The translations under genes and the position numbers were made by a program. From Merdiplasma sp045118075 (GTDB lineage Bacteria; Bacillota; Clostridia; Lachnospirales; Lachnospiraceae), in assembly GCA_045118075.1 (NCBI GenBank), contig JBGUOI010000107.1:1-7170 (forward strand): a DNA stretch of 7,170 nt, read 5' to 3'. Of the stretch, positions 1 to 5,666 are shown one piece after another; position 1 is the first letter of the stretch, and every line of letters begins with the position of its first letter. The notes under the pieces were generated by a model. It saw only the letters and a program-made list of their open reading frames with translations. It was not told where the DNA came from and did not search any database.

Positions 1-113
1 ACCTGTATTTTACCATGGATAGCCCGGGAATGCAGTAGCTATCAGTGTTTTAAGCAACCTGTCAACTGATTGAGCAGACACTAATTAAATATTCTTAAGA
101 GAAAGGACATAAT
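1..113. other. Leader region upstream of malQ, no confident gene
   Basis: This is mostly AT-rich non-coding sequence. Frame 1 is open from the window edge to a TGA at 67-69, so the first bases could be the tail of an upstream gene, but 22 residues are too few to recognise. A short inverted repeat GATAGC (18-23) / GCTATC (38-43) is followed by TTTT at 48-51; it is too weak to call a terminator. TTGAGC (70-75) and TGTCAA (60-65) resemble -35 boxes, but no good -10 lies at the right distance, so I do not place the malQ promoter. Confidence 0.4.
101..107 (+). promoter_or_regulatory. malQ ribosome binding site
   Basis: GAAAGGA lies 6 bases before the ATG at 114. It supports that start over the in-frame ATG at 123, three codons later. 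Confidence 0.7.
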
Positions 114-1679
114 ATGGCAGATATGAAACTCACGTCCGCACCGGCGGAACGGCTGTCGGGCATTCTCGTGCACCCGGTCTCTTTCCCTTCCCCCTACGGA
201 ATCGGAGACCTGGGTTCGGGAGCTTATGAATTTATTGACTTTATGGAAGGGGCCGGCCAGCATCTTTGGCAGGTGCTTCCGATCGGACCCACCGGTTTCG
301 GCGACTCTCCCTATCAGGGACCTTCCGCCTTTGCCGGTCAGACGCTTCTGATCAGTCCCGAAAAGCTGCTCGAGAAAAAACTGCTTCACAGCGATGACCT
401 CGGAGATATGCCGCAGTGGGATCCGCACCGTGTTGATTACGGTCCTGCGATCGAATACAAGAACCGGCTGCTGCGCAAAGCCTTTGCCACTTTCCGCCAC
501 ACCCCGGATAAAACACTGCTCGAGGATTTTGATCAGTTCTGCAGCGATCAGGCCTACTGGCTGGATGACTACAGCCTGTTCATGGCGATGAAGGATGCCA
601 ATGAAGGCCGGTGCTGGCTGGATTGGGATGAAGACCTGCGCTCTCCCTCGAGGGATACAGTCCGTACTTATGTTCACGAACACGCCGAGGAGATCCGCTA
701 CTATAAGTTTGTGCAGTTCATATTCCAGACCCAGTGGGAAGAACTGAGGGCATACGCGCATGAAGCAGATGTCATGATCATCGGGGATATCCCGATCTTT
801 GTAGCGCTTGACAGCTGTGATGTCTGGGCAAACAAGAAGTACTTCCAGCTTGACACGAAAGGATTCCCTACCGCCGTCGCCGGAGTCCCGCCCGATTATT
901 TCAGCGCGACCGGCCAGCTGTGGGGCAATCCGCTCTATGACTGGGAAGCGATGGAAAAATCCGGCTATTCCTGGTGGGTAGCCCGTGTCAGGCGCCAGCT
1001 CGAACTTACCGACATCTTAAGAATCGATCATTTCCGCGGCTTCGAAGCCTACTGGTCTGTCCCCGCGGGAGAAGAGGCCGCGATCAACGGCGAATGGGTC
1101 AAGGGTCCCGGGGCGAAGCTCTTCAACAAACTGAAAAAAGAGCTCGGCGACGATCTGCCGATCATTGCGGAAGATCTCGGCGTCATCACCCCCGAGGTGG
1201 AAGCGCTTCGGGATGAGTTCGGCTTTCCGGGAATGAAAGTCCTGCAGTTCGGTTTTGAGAATCTCTCAGACGAGATCTATATCCCGCATTTTTACCGGAC
1301 GACCAACTGCATCTGCTACACCGGCACTCATGACAACGACACCACCATGGGCTGGTACGCAAATCTTCCGGAAGAAGCCAAAGACAGGATCCGCCGTTTC
1401 GGCAACACAGACGGATCGAGGGTCAGTCTTGACTTTATCCGGTTCGCTCTCGGGTCCATCGCACGGTATGCGATCTTCCCGATCCAGGATCTGATGATTC
1501 TGGGAAGCGATGCCAGAATGAACCGGCCCGGCGTTGCCGCCAGCAACTGGAGTTTCCGCTACAGTGCCGACCAATTGAATGACTGGCACCGCCGGTGGCT
1601 TTTAGAGACTACCGAACTGTTTGGAAGAAAAGCCCGCACAGAAAAAAAGAAAGGTCCCGCTCCCGAAACGGAAGCGTGA
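114..1679 (+). CDS. malQ: 4-alpha-glucanotransferase (amylomaltase, GH77)
   Basis: A cytoplasmic disproportionating enzyme. It cuts an alpha-1,4-glucan and transfers the piece to another glucan or to glucose, in maltodextrin and glycogen turnover. The 521-residue protein is full length for the family. Seen in it: the N-terminal substrate region HPVSFPSPYGIGDLG (20-34) and LPIGPTGFGDSPYQ (55-68), GDIPIFV (224-230), and the PPDYFSATGQLWGNP loop (259-273). By alignment with known GH77 enzymes, the nucleophile is Asp305 in RIDHFRG, the acid/base is Glu353 in AEDLG, and the stabilising Asp is Asp407 in GTHDND. All three are present, so the enzyme should be active. After about residue 504 the protein ends in a hydrophilic Lys/Pro/Glu-rich tail (RKARTEKKKGPAPETEA), probably unstructured. 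The acyltransferase gene follows 19 bases later on the same strand. The family call is very secure; the physiological substrate (glycogen-derived or imported maltodextrin) is not shown. Confidence 0.97.
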   Translation: MADMKLTSAPAERLSGILVHPVSFPSPYGIGDLGSGAYEFIDFMEGAGQHLWQVLPIGPTGFGDSPYQGPSAFAGQTLLISPEKLLEKKLLHSDDLGDMPQWDPHRVDYGPAIEYKNRLLRKAFATFRHTPDKTLLEDFDQFCSDQAYWLDDYSLFMAMKDANEGRCWLDWDEDLRSPSRDTVRTYVHEHAEEIRYYKFVQFIFQTQWEELRAYAHEADVMIIGDIPIFVALDSCDVWANKKYFQLDTKGFPTAVAGVPPDYFSATGQLWGNPLYDWEAMEKSGYSWWVARVRRQLELTDILRIDHFRGFEAYWSVPAGEEAAINGEWVKGPGAKLFNKLKKELGDDLPIIAEDLGVITPEVEALRDEFGFPGMKVLQFGFENLSDEIYIPHFYRTTNCICYTGTHDNDTTMGWYANLPEEAKDRIRRFGNTDGSRVSLDFIRFALGSIARYAIFPIQDLMILGSDARMNRPGVAASNWSFRYSADQLNDWHRRWLLETTELFGRKARTEKKKGPAPETEA

Positions 1680-1686
1680 TCTTTCC

Positions 1687-1693
1687 GGAGGAG
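1687..1693 (+). promoter_or_regulatory. Ribosome binding site that fixes the acyltransferase start
   Basis: GGAGGAG is followed by 5 bases and then the ATG at 1699. An in-frame ATG at 1621 lies inside malQ and would add 26 mainly basic residues before the membrane anchor. The strong site here argues for 1699. Confidence 0.85.
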
Positions 1694-1698
1694 ATAAC

Positions 1699-2442
1699 AT
1701 GAGAACGTTGCTTTTGCTGCTCTCCATCATTGTTTTCTTCATCTTTTCGCTCATCCTGTTTCCCGTCACATGGCTGATCGGGAAACGTTCTCCCGCAGCG
1801 CAGGAGAAGATCGAGCGCACGGTGGTGCGCGGCTTTATCCGCTATGCCCTGTGGCTTTCGGGAACGAAGGTCACCGTGATCGGCCTGGAGAACGTTCCCG
1901 CAGACCGGAGCGTTCTGTATGTCCCCAACCACCGCAGCTATTTCGATATCCTGCTGCTCTACAAGGATGTGACACGGCAGACCGGTTTCCTTGCCAAGAA
2001 GGAAGTCGGCAGGGTGCCTGTCCTGGGCCTTTGGCTGAAGCGTCTGGGCGGACTGCTGCTGGACCGCGAAAATATTAAAGAAGGGCTGAAAACGATCCTC
2101 GCTGCGATCGAGGAAGTCAAAAACGGCATCTCCATCGTCGTGTTTGCCGAGGGGACCCGCGGAAAGGACGGCCCGGATACGAACCTGGCGCCGCTGCATG
2201 AAGGTTCTTTTAAGATCTCGGTAAAATCAGGCTGCCCCATCATCCCGGTATCGATCACCAACTCTTCGGCGATTCTTGAGGATCACTTCCCGTGGATCAG
2301 GTCTACCCGGGTCATCGTCGAATACGGGACGCCCATCGATCCCGCTTCTTTGACCGGAGACGACCGGAAATTCATCGGCCGTTATGTTCACGGGATAATA
2401 GAGGATACGCTTAAGAAGAACCGGGAAACCTTAATGTCTTAA
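1699..2442 (+). CDS. plsC: 1-acyl-sn-glycerol-3-phosphate acyltransferase (PlsC family)
   Basis: Predicted to acylate lysophosphatidic acid to phosphatidic acid at the inner face of the membrane, the second acylation of phospholipid synthesis. From the chosen start it has 247 residues, normal for bacterial PlsC. An N-terminal hydrophobic segment (about residues 3-27) would anchor it in the membrane. The acyltransferase blocks occur in order: NHRSYFD (77-83) supplies the HX4D catalytic pair His78 and Asp83, LGGLLLDR (116-123) is block II, FAEGTRG (149-155) is the phosphate-binding EGTR block, and CPIIPVSI (179-186) is block IV. It lies 19 bases after malQ on the same strand with no terminator between them, so co-transcription is likely, though the two functions are not obviously linked. 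The family is clear. The exact acyl acceptor is inferred, because related enzymes in the superfamily use other lysophospholipids. Confidence 0.92.
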   Translation: MRTLLLLLSIIVFFIFSLILFPVTWLIGKRSPAAQEKIERTVVRGFIRYALWLSGTKVTVIGLENVPADRSVLYVPNHRSYFDILLLYKDVTRQTGFLAKKEVGRVPVLGLWLKRLGGLLLDRENIKEGLKTILAAIEEVKNGISIVVFAEGTRGKDGPDTNLAPLHEGSFKISVKSGCPIIPVSITNSSAILEDHFPWIRSTRVIVEYGTPIDPASLTGDDRKFIGRYVHGIIEDTLKKNRETLMS

Positions 2443-2479
2443 GCAATTTGGCCAAATTATATTGTTCTCAAGATATTAA

Positions 2480-2530
2480 AAGAGATGTATCGCTTCATCC
2501 GTTACTAACGGTGAAACCGATACATCTCTT
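2480..2530. terminator. Long hairpin between convergent plsC and spoVG, likely bidirectional terminator
   Basis: Outer arms AAGAGATGTATCG (2480-2492) and CGATACATCTCTT (2518-2530) pair perfectly over 13 bp. Inside, TTCA (2494-2497) pairs with TGAA (2512-2515), and CCGTT (2499-2503) pairs with AACGG (2507-2511) around the loop ACT, with one bulged T at 2498. On the minus strand, after spoVG, the hairpin runs into CTCTTTTAATATCTT, a moderate U tract. On the plus strand, after plsC, it runs into AATTAAGTTT, which is weaker. It sits 9 bases past the spoVG stop and 37 past the plsC stop. Confidence 0.8.
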
Positions 2531-2539
2531 AATTAAGTT

Positions 2540-2848
2540 TCAGTAAATATCTTCCTGATCGATCTCGCCCGCATCAGACATTCCGTCATCTTCAGACAAT
2601 GCCTGCTGATACTCTCTCAGGATCGTTTCTTGTATCTGTTCCCTGGTCTGTGAATTGATCGGATGAGCTACATCCCTGTACTCTCCCGTCGTTGTCTTAC
2701 GGCTCGGCATTGCGATAAACAATCCCTTTTCGCCTTCTATCACTTTGATGTCATGTACCACAAATTCATCGTCCAGTGTGATGGATACAATTGCTTTCAT
2801 CTTGCCGTCTTTGGCAATTTTACGAATCCTCACATCGGTAATTTTCAT
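2540..2848 (-). CDS. spoVG: SpoVG family regulator
   Basis: A small protein of 102 residues; Bacillus subtilis SpoVG has about 97. SpoVG proteins bind nucleic acid and act as regulators; in B. subtilis the name comes from a role in spore cortex formation and septation control. The N-terminal two-thirds carries the family core: MKITDVRIRK, KAIVSITLDDEFVVHDIKVI (residues 18-37), GLFIAMPSRKT (42-52) and FRD-type YRDVAHPINS (57-66). The last 18 or so residues form an acidic tail (Glu and Asp), typically variable in the family. A ribosome binding site AAAGGTG (2857-2863) lies 8 bases before the ATG. It follows glgD on the same strand after 109 bases with no visible terminator. I see no convincing sigma-H-type promoter of its own. 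The presence of spoVG does not prove sporulation, since non-sporing Firmicutes carry it too. Confidence 0.96.
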   Translation of the reverse strand: MKITDVRIRKIAKDGKMKAIVSITLDDEFVVHDIKVIEGEKGLFIAMPSRKTTTGEYRDVAHPINSQTREQIQETILREYQQALSEDDGMSDAGEIDQEDIY

Positions 2849-2957
2849 AAATAGTACACCTTTACTATCTCTTTATCAGAGAAATATTTCTTTTTTTAGA
2901 TACTCGAAAACTCTCTCCTTTCATTTGGTTTGGTTTGTCAAAAGCGGGCAAATCCGG

Positions 2958-4076
2958 TTACAGGGTATACCTTTCACTTGTTTCTGTCACGATCTTGATC
3001 TCATTTTCCCCGATATAGGTTGAATTCGGTCTGATCGTATCCCGGCTCTCAACGATGCAGTTCTCAAGATGCACATTGTCCCCGAGATAAGCTCCGTTCA
3101 AAACGATGGAATTTTTAACGCTGCAGTTCTCACCAACGAACACATCCTTGAAGATGATGGAATTCTCCACATAGCCGTTGATGATGGAACCGCTGGAAAC
3201 AAGACTGTTCTTTACCTCGCAGCCCGGATTGTATTTTGCGGGCGGAAGATCATCGATCTTCGAATATACATCCGGATACTGTCTGAAGAAGTAATCACGC
3301 ACCTCTGGTTTCAGGAAATCCATGTTGGTCTTGTAGTAAGATTCCACAGATGCGATGTTACTCCAGTAAGTATTGATCTTGTAACCGTAAATCCGCTTAA
3401 CATCCTTATACCTGATAAGGACGTCCTTAACAAAGTCATATCTGGCTTCCTGCCCGGACTTTTCGATCAGTTCGATCAGCTGTCTTCTTCTGACCACATA
3501 GATACCGCAGGAGATCGTACGGGAATTAGCCGCCATGGGCTTCTCCTCGAACTGCTCTATCCTGCAGTCCTCATTCATTTTTACAATGCCGAATCTGGTT
3601 GCGTCCTCGTCTTCGGGAAGCTCTCTGCAGACGACGGTCACATCCGCTTTCTTTGCGATATGATACTCCAGTACCTTGTTGAAGTCAAGTTTGTAGACAC
3701 AGTCGCCGCCTGCGATCACCACATAAGGCTCGTGGCAGTCCTTGAGCCAGTTCAGATTCTGGCAGATCGCATCCGCGGTACCTCTGTACCAGAAGCTGTT
3801 ATCGGGCGTCTGCATGGGCGGGAATACAAAAAGTCCGCCCTGTTTTCTTCCGAAATCCCACCATTTGGAGGAATTGAGATGCTCATTCAGTGATCTGGAG
3901 TTGTACTGGGTGAGTACAGCGACCTTCTGAATATGCGAATTTGACATGCTGCTGAGCGCGAAGTCGATGCTGCGGTAGCTTCCGGCAATGGGCATCGCCG
4001 CGATCGCACGCTTGTTGGACAGCTCTCTCATCCGATAGCTGTTTCCCCCTGCTAAAATAATGCCTACTGCTCTCAT
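2958..4076 (-). CDS. glgD: Glucose-1-phosphate adenylyltransferase, GlgD subunit
   Basis: The non-catalytic or weakly catalytic partner of GlgC in the ADP-glucose pyrophosphorylase of Firmicutes, the enzyme that supplies ADP-glucose for glycogen. It has 372 residues: a nucleotidyltransferase domain, then a left-handed beta-helix of hexapeptide repeats (about 285-360). The signature loop is altered to LAGGNSYRM (8-16), where GlgC has GGQGSRL. The GlgC AKPA lysine is Ile25. GGDCVYKLD (123-131) keeps the aspartate equivalent to catalytic Asp142 of E. coli GlgC, and EEKP keeps Lys179. The DVGT block is replaced by NIAS (240-243), losing another conserved active-site Asp. These changes fit a regulatory subunit, as described for GlgD of Geobacillus and Streptococcus. 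The ATG overlaps the glgC stop (ATGA), and AGGTG lies 7 bases upstream, so translation is probably coupled. Confidence 0.95.
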   Translation of the reverse strand: MRAVGIILAGGNSYRMRELSNKRAIAAMPIAGSYRSIDFALSSMSNSHIQKVAVLTQYNSRSLNEHLNSSKWWDFGRKQGGLFVFPPMQTPDNSFWYRGTADAICQNLNWLKDCHEPYVVIAGGDCVYKLDFNKVLEYHIAKKADVTVVCRELPEDEDATRFGIVKMNEDCRIEQFEEKPMAANSRTISCGIYVVRRRQLIELIEKSGQEARYDFVKDVLIRYKDVKRIYGYKINTYWSNIASVESYYKTNMDFLKPEVRDYFFRQYPDVYSKIDDLPPAKYNPGCEVKNSLVSSGSIINGYVENSIIFKDVFVGENCSVKNSIVLNGAYLGDNVHLENCIVESRDTIRPNSTYIGENEIKIVTETSERYTL

Positions 4077-5347
4077 CCCACAACACCTGCCTTATCCAAT
4101 GTCTCACCGCTGGCAAGTTCTCCGTTCGGATAATCCTCGGGAGTAGTCTCACCTGTAACGGCGGTGTTCTTGCCGATCCGGACGCCTGCGGGGATCACGG
4201 AATTTTCACCGATCACTGCCAGGCCGAACGAATACACCTTCGGTTTCACCTTGTTGGGAATATCCTCGCCGATACCGATCACGGCACCGTCTCCGATCTC
4301 CACATTCTCAGCAACGATGGCTCTGTCAAGAACCGCGTTCTCTCCGATGACAGTGTTCTGCATAATGATGGAGTCGCGGACAACAGCGCCTTTCTTAACA
4401 ACAACGCCTGAGCCGATGATCGAATTGGTCACCTCACCGTAGATCTCCGTAGCGTCACCGATCAGGCTTCTGGTGATCTTTGCATCAGCAGAGATAAACT
4501 GCGGCGGGATCATGTCATTGGTCGTGTAGATCTTCCAGAATTCTTCGTAGAGGTTGAATTCGGGAATGATGTCGATCAGCTCCATATTGGCTTCCCAGTA
4601 TGAGCCGAGCGTGCCTACGTCTTTCCAGTATCCGTTGTACTCGTAGGCGACAAGTGTCTGTCCCTGGTCGAAGCAGTACGGAATGATGTGCTTGCCGAAA
4701 TCGCAGTTGGGCTGCTCGGAAAGCGCGATCAGTGCTTCTTTAAGGGACTTCCAGTTAAAGATGTAGATACCCATGGAAGCAAGGTTGCTCTTGGGATGCT
4801 CCGGCTTCTCCTGGAACTCTTTGATGTGGCCTTTTTCATCGGCTACGATGATGCCGAAACGGCTTGCCTCCTCTTCGGGGACCGGCATGACCGCGATACT
4901 CACATCCGCATTGTGCGATTTGTGATATTCAAGCATCACTTCATAATCCATCTTGTAGATATGGTCACCTGAAAGGATGAGCACATATTCCGGATTAAAG
5001 CTCTCCATGTAAGCCAGGTTCTGGTAAATGGCATTCGCCGTGCCGGTATACCACTCCGTCTTTCCCACCTTCTCATAAGGAGGAAGCACGGTCACGCCGC
5101 CCACGTTGCGGTCCAGATCCCACGGGATACCGATACCTATATGGGTGTTCAGCCGAAGCGGCTGGTACTGGGTCAGGACACCTACCGTATCGATGCCTGA
5201 GTTGATGCAGTTGCTGAGCGGAAAGTCAATGATGCGATATTTTCCGCCGAAGGCAACTGCAGGTTTTGCCACCGCAGCAGTCAAAACACCGAGCCTGCTG
5301 CCTTGTCCGCCTGCCAGAAGCATGGCGATCATCTCTTTTTTAACCAC
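4073..5347 (-). CDS. glgC: Glucose-1-phosphate adenylyltransferase, catalytic subunit GlgC
   Basis: Makes ADP-glucose and pyrophosphate from ATP and glucose-1-phosphate, the committed step of bacterial glycogen synthesis. I start it at the GTG at 5347 (424 residues, usual for the family). The frame is open up to an ATG at 5590, but that would add 81 residues with no family similarity, would run across the promoter, and would ignore the strong Shine-Dalgarno just before the GTG. Motifs, numbered from GTG: GGQGSRL (13-19), AKPA (27-30), WYTGTANA (99-106), SGDHIYKMDY (126-135) with catalytic Asp134, FQEKP (178-182) with the glucose-1-phosphate-binding Lys181, and YWKDVGT (240-246) with Asp243. 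Hexapeptide repeats of the C-terminal beta-helix run from about 290 to 400. The position of E. coli Lys39, which binds the activator fructose-1,6-bisphosphate, is Ala25. The first gene of a minus-strand operon with glgD and probably spoVG. Confidence 0.97.
   Translation of the reverse strand: MVKKEMIAMLLAGGQGSRLGVLTAAVAKPAVAFGGKYRIIDFPLSNCINSGIDTVGVLTQYQPLRLNTHIGIGIPWDLDRNVGGVTVLPPYEKVGKTEWYTGTANAIYQNLAYMESFNPEYVLILSGDHIYKMDYEVMLEYHKSHNADVSIAVMPVPEEEASRFGIIVADEKGHIKEFQEKPEHPKSNLASMGIYIFNWKSLKEALIALSEQPNCDFGKHIIPYCFDQGQTLVAYEYNGYWKDVGTLGSYWEANMELIDIIPEFNLYEEFWKIYTTNDMIPPQFISADAKITRSLIGDATEIYGEVTNSIIGSGVVVKKGAVVRDSIIMQNTVIGENAVLDRAIVAENVEIGDGAVIGIGEDIPNKVKPKVYSFGLAVIGENSVIPAGVRIGKNTAVTGETTPEDYPNGELASGETLDKAGVVG
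4084..4088 (-). promoter_or_regulatory. glgD ribosome binding site inside the end of glgC
   Basis: On the minus strand AGGTG stands 7 bases before the glgD ATG, within the last codons of glgC. Together with the ATGA overlap this indicates translational coupling of the two subunits. Confidence 0.6.
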
Positions 5348-5350
5348 ACT

Positions 5351-5358
5351 ATCACCTC
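5351..5358 (-). promoter_or_regulatory. glgC ribosome binding site that fixes a GTG start
   Basis: On the minus strand GAGGTGAT matches the 3' end of 16S rRNA over 8 bases, and three bases later comes GTG (5347-5345). Spacing from GAGG to the start codon is 7, which is ideal. It decides the start of glgC. Confidence 0.85.
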
Positions 5359-5401
5359 TTACTACAGATCTAAGCACGATCATCGATTTTGTTGTTATGT
5401 C

Positions 5402-5430
5402 ATTATAGCACAGGCTTTTTATTTTGTGAA
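5402..5430 (-). promoter_or_regulatory. glgC operon promoter (sigma-A type, extended -10)
   Basis: On the minus strand: -35 TTCACA (5425-5430, five of six consensus bases), a 17-base spacer, then a perfect -10 TATAAT (5402-5407) preceded by TGC, which makes an extended -10. Transcription should start near 5395, giving a leader of roughly 47 bases before the GTG. The best promoter in the window, implying strong basal expression of glgC-glgD. Confidence 0.85.
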
Positions 5431-5449
5431 CATATTTTACAATTTTACA

Positions 5450-5469
5450 GCTCCGGCGGGGCGTTTTTT
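5450..5469 (+). terminator. Candidate short terminator-like hairpin in the divergent spacer
   Basis: On the plus strand GCTCC (5450-5454) can pair with GGGGC (5458-5462), including one G-U pair, around a GGC loop. It is followed by G and six T (5464-5469). It would stop transcripts running antisense out of glgC before they reach murC. The stem is only 5 bp, so this is tentative. Confidence 0.3.
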
Positions 5470-5508
5470 CGCCAAAATGATATCCGTCCAGACCGGCGCG
5501 GCGAAAAA
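5465..5508. repeat. Inverted repeat in the divergent spacer
   Basis: TTTTTCGCC (5465-5473) and GGCGAAAAA (5500-5508) are perfect 9-base inverted arms around a 26-base loop. GGCG (5460-5463) can instead pair with CGCC (5470-5473) around TTTTTT, so two foldings compete. It lies upstream of both promoters, about 35 bases beyond the glgC -35 and about 75 before the murC -35. The function is unknown. Confidence 0.45.
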
Positions 5509-5583
5509 CAGGGAGTGGTTTTTCGTATATGGGGTCTTTCCGAAAAATATTTTTGACAGATTGCATAATTTTCCCGGGAATGC

Positions 5584-5612
5584 TTTTCATTTAGCGGTTA
5601 CTGTACTATATT
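5584..5612 (+). promoter_or_regulatory. Probable murC promoter
   Basis: -35 TTTTCA (5584-5589, four of six consensus bases), a 17-base spacer, and -10 TATATT (5607-5612, five of six). Transcription would start near 5619, about 48 bases before the murC ATG. Confidence 0.55.
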
Positions 5613-5620
5613 AAAAATAA

Positions 5621-5636
5621 TATGGCCCTCGCCATA
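5621..5636 (+). other. Hairpin at the start of the murC leader
   Basis: TATGGC (5621-5626) pairs with GCCATA (5631-5636) around a CCTC loop. If the proposed start site near 5619 is right, this is a 5'-end stem-loop. It ends 15 bases before the ribosome binding site and has no following T tract, so it is not a terminator. A role in mRNA stability is inference. Confidence 0.4.
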
Positions 5637-5651
5637 AGCCTATAACAGCAT

Positions 5652-5660
5652 AAAAAGGAG
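5652..5660 (+). promoter_or_regulatory. murC ribosome binding site
   Basis: AAAAAGGAG with 6 bases to the ATG at 5667. It supports that start. Confidence 0.8.
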
Positions 5661-5666
5661 CATTCC

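Larger units (their letters stand above)
5348..5666. other. Divergent spacer between glgC and murC
   Basis: This 319-base non-coding stretch holds the glgC promoter and leader on the minus strand (5348-5430), a GC-rich middle with inverted repeats (5450-5508), and the murC promoter and leader on the plus strand (5584-5666). Frames stay open across much of it on both strands, but none has a family match or a good start signal. A TTGACA at 5553-5558 (plus) has no -10 at a normal distance. I see no catabolite-response element in it. Confidence 0.7.

Noticed and set aside
18..52. Terminator of an upstream gene (GATAGC/GCTATC then TTTT)
   Set aside because: Only 6 bp of stem with a 14-base loop, and the T run is short and not adjacent to the stem.
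81..761. 226-codon open frame on the minus strand opposite malQ
   Set aside because: It lies almost wholly over the well-conserved malQ, shows no recognisable domain, and is a codon-bias shadow.
1621..1698. Upstream ATG giving the acyltransferase a basic 26-residue N-terminal extension
   Set aside because: It lies inside malQ and puts Lys/Arg-rich sequence before the membrane anchor; the strong GGAGGAG before 1699 fixes the later start.
2445..2458. Perfect 14-base palindrome AATTTGGCCAAATT just after plsC
   Set aside because: About 0.4 such palindromes are expected by chance in a window this long, and there is no other sign of an operator. It is noted but not called.
2880..2891. 12-base palindrome AGAAATATTTCT in the spoVG leader
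   Set aside because: One or two are expected by chance in this length, and the AT-rich context makes it more likely.
2913..2941. Possible spoVG promoter with -35 TTGACA (2936-2941, minus strand)
   Set aside because: The bases 16-19 positions downstream are GA-rich (GGAGAG) with no -10 likeness, and no sigma-H pattern fits either.
3069..3893. 274-codon plus-strand open frame opposite glgD
   Set aside because: Antisense to a conserved coding gene with no domain signature or ribosome binding site support.
5553..5569. TTGACA with CATAAT as a murC promoter
   Set aside because: Only 5 bases separate the two boxes, and no correct partner is found for either.
5348..5590. 81-codon N-terminal extension of glgC
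   Set aside because: It crosses the extended -10 promoter and the Shine-Dalgarno, has no family similarity, and would make the protein longer than usual.
5303..5614. 103-codon plus-strand open frame across the glgC start and spacer
   Set aside because: It overlaps the glgC coding start and promoter and has no family features.
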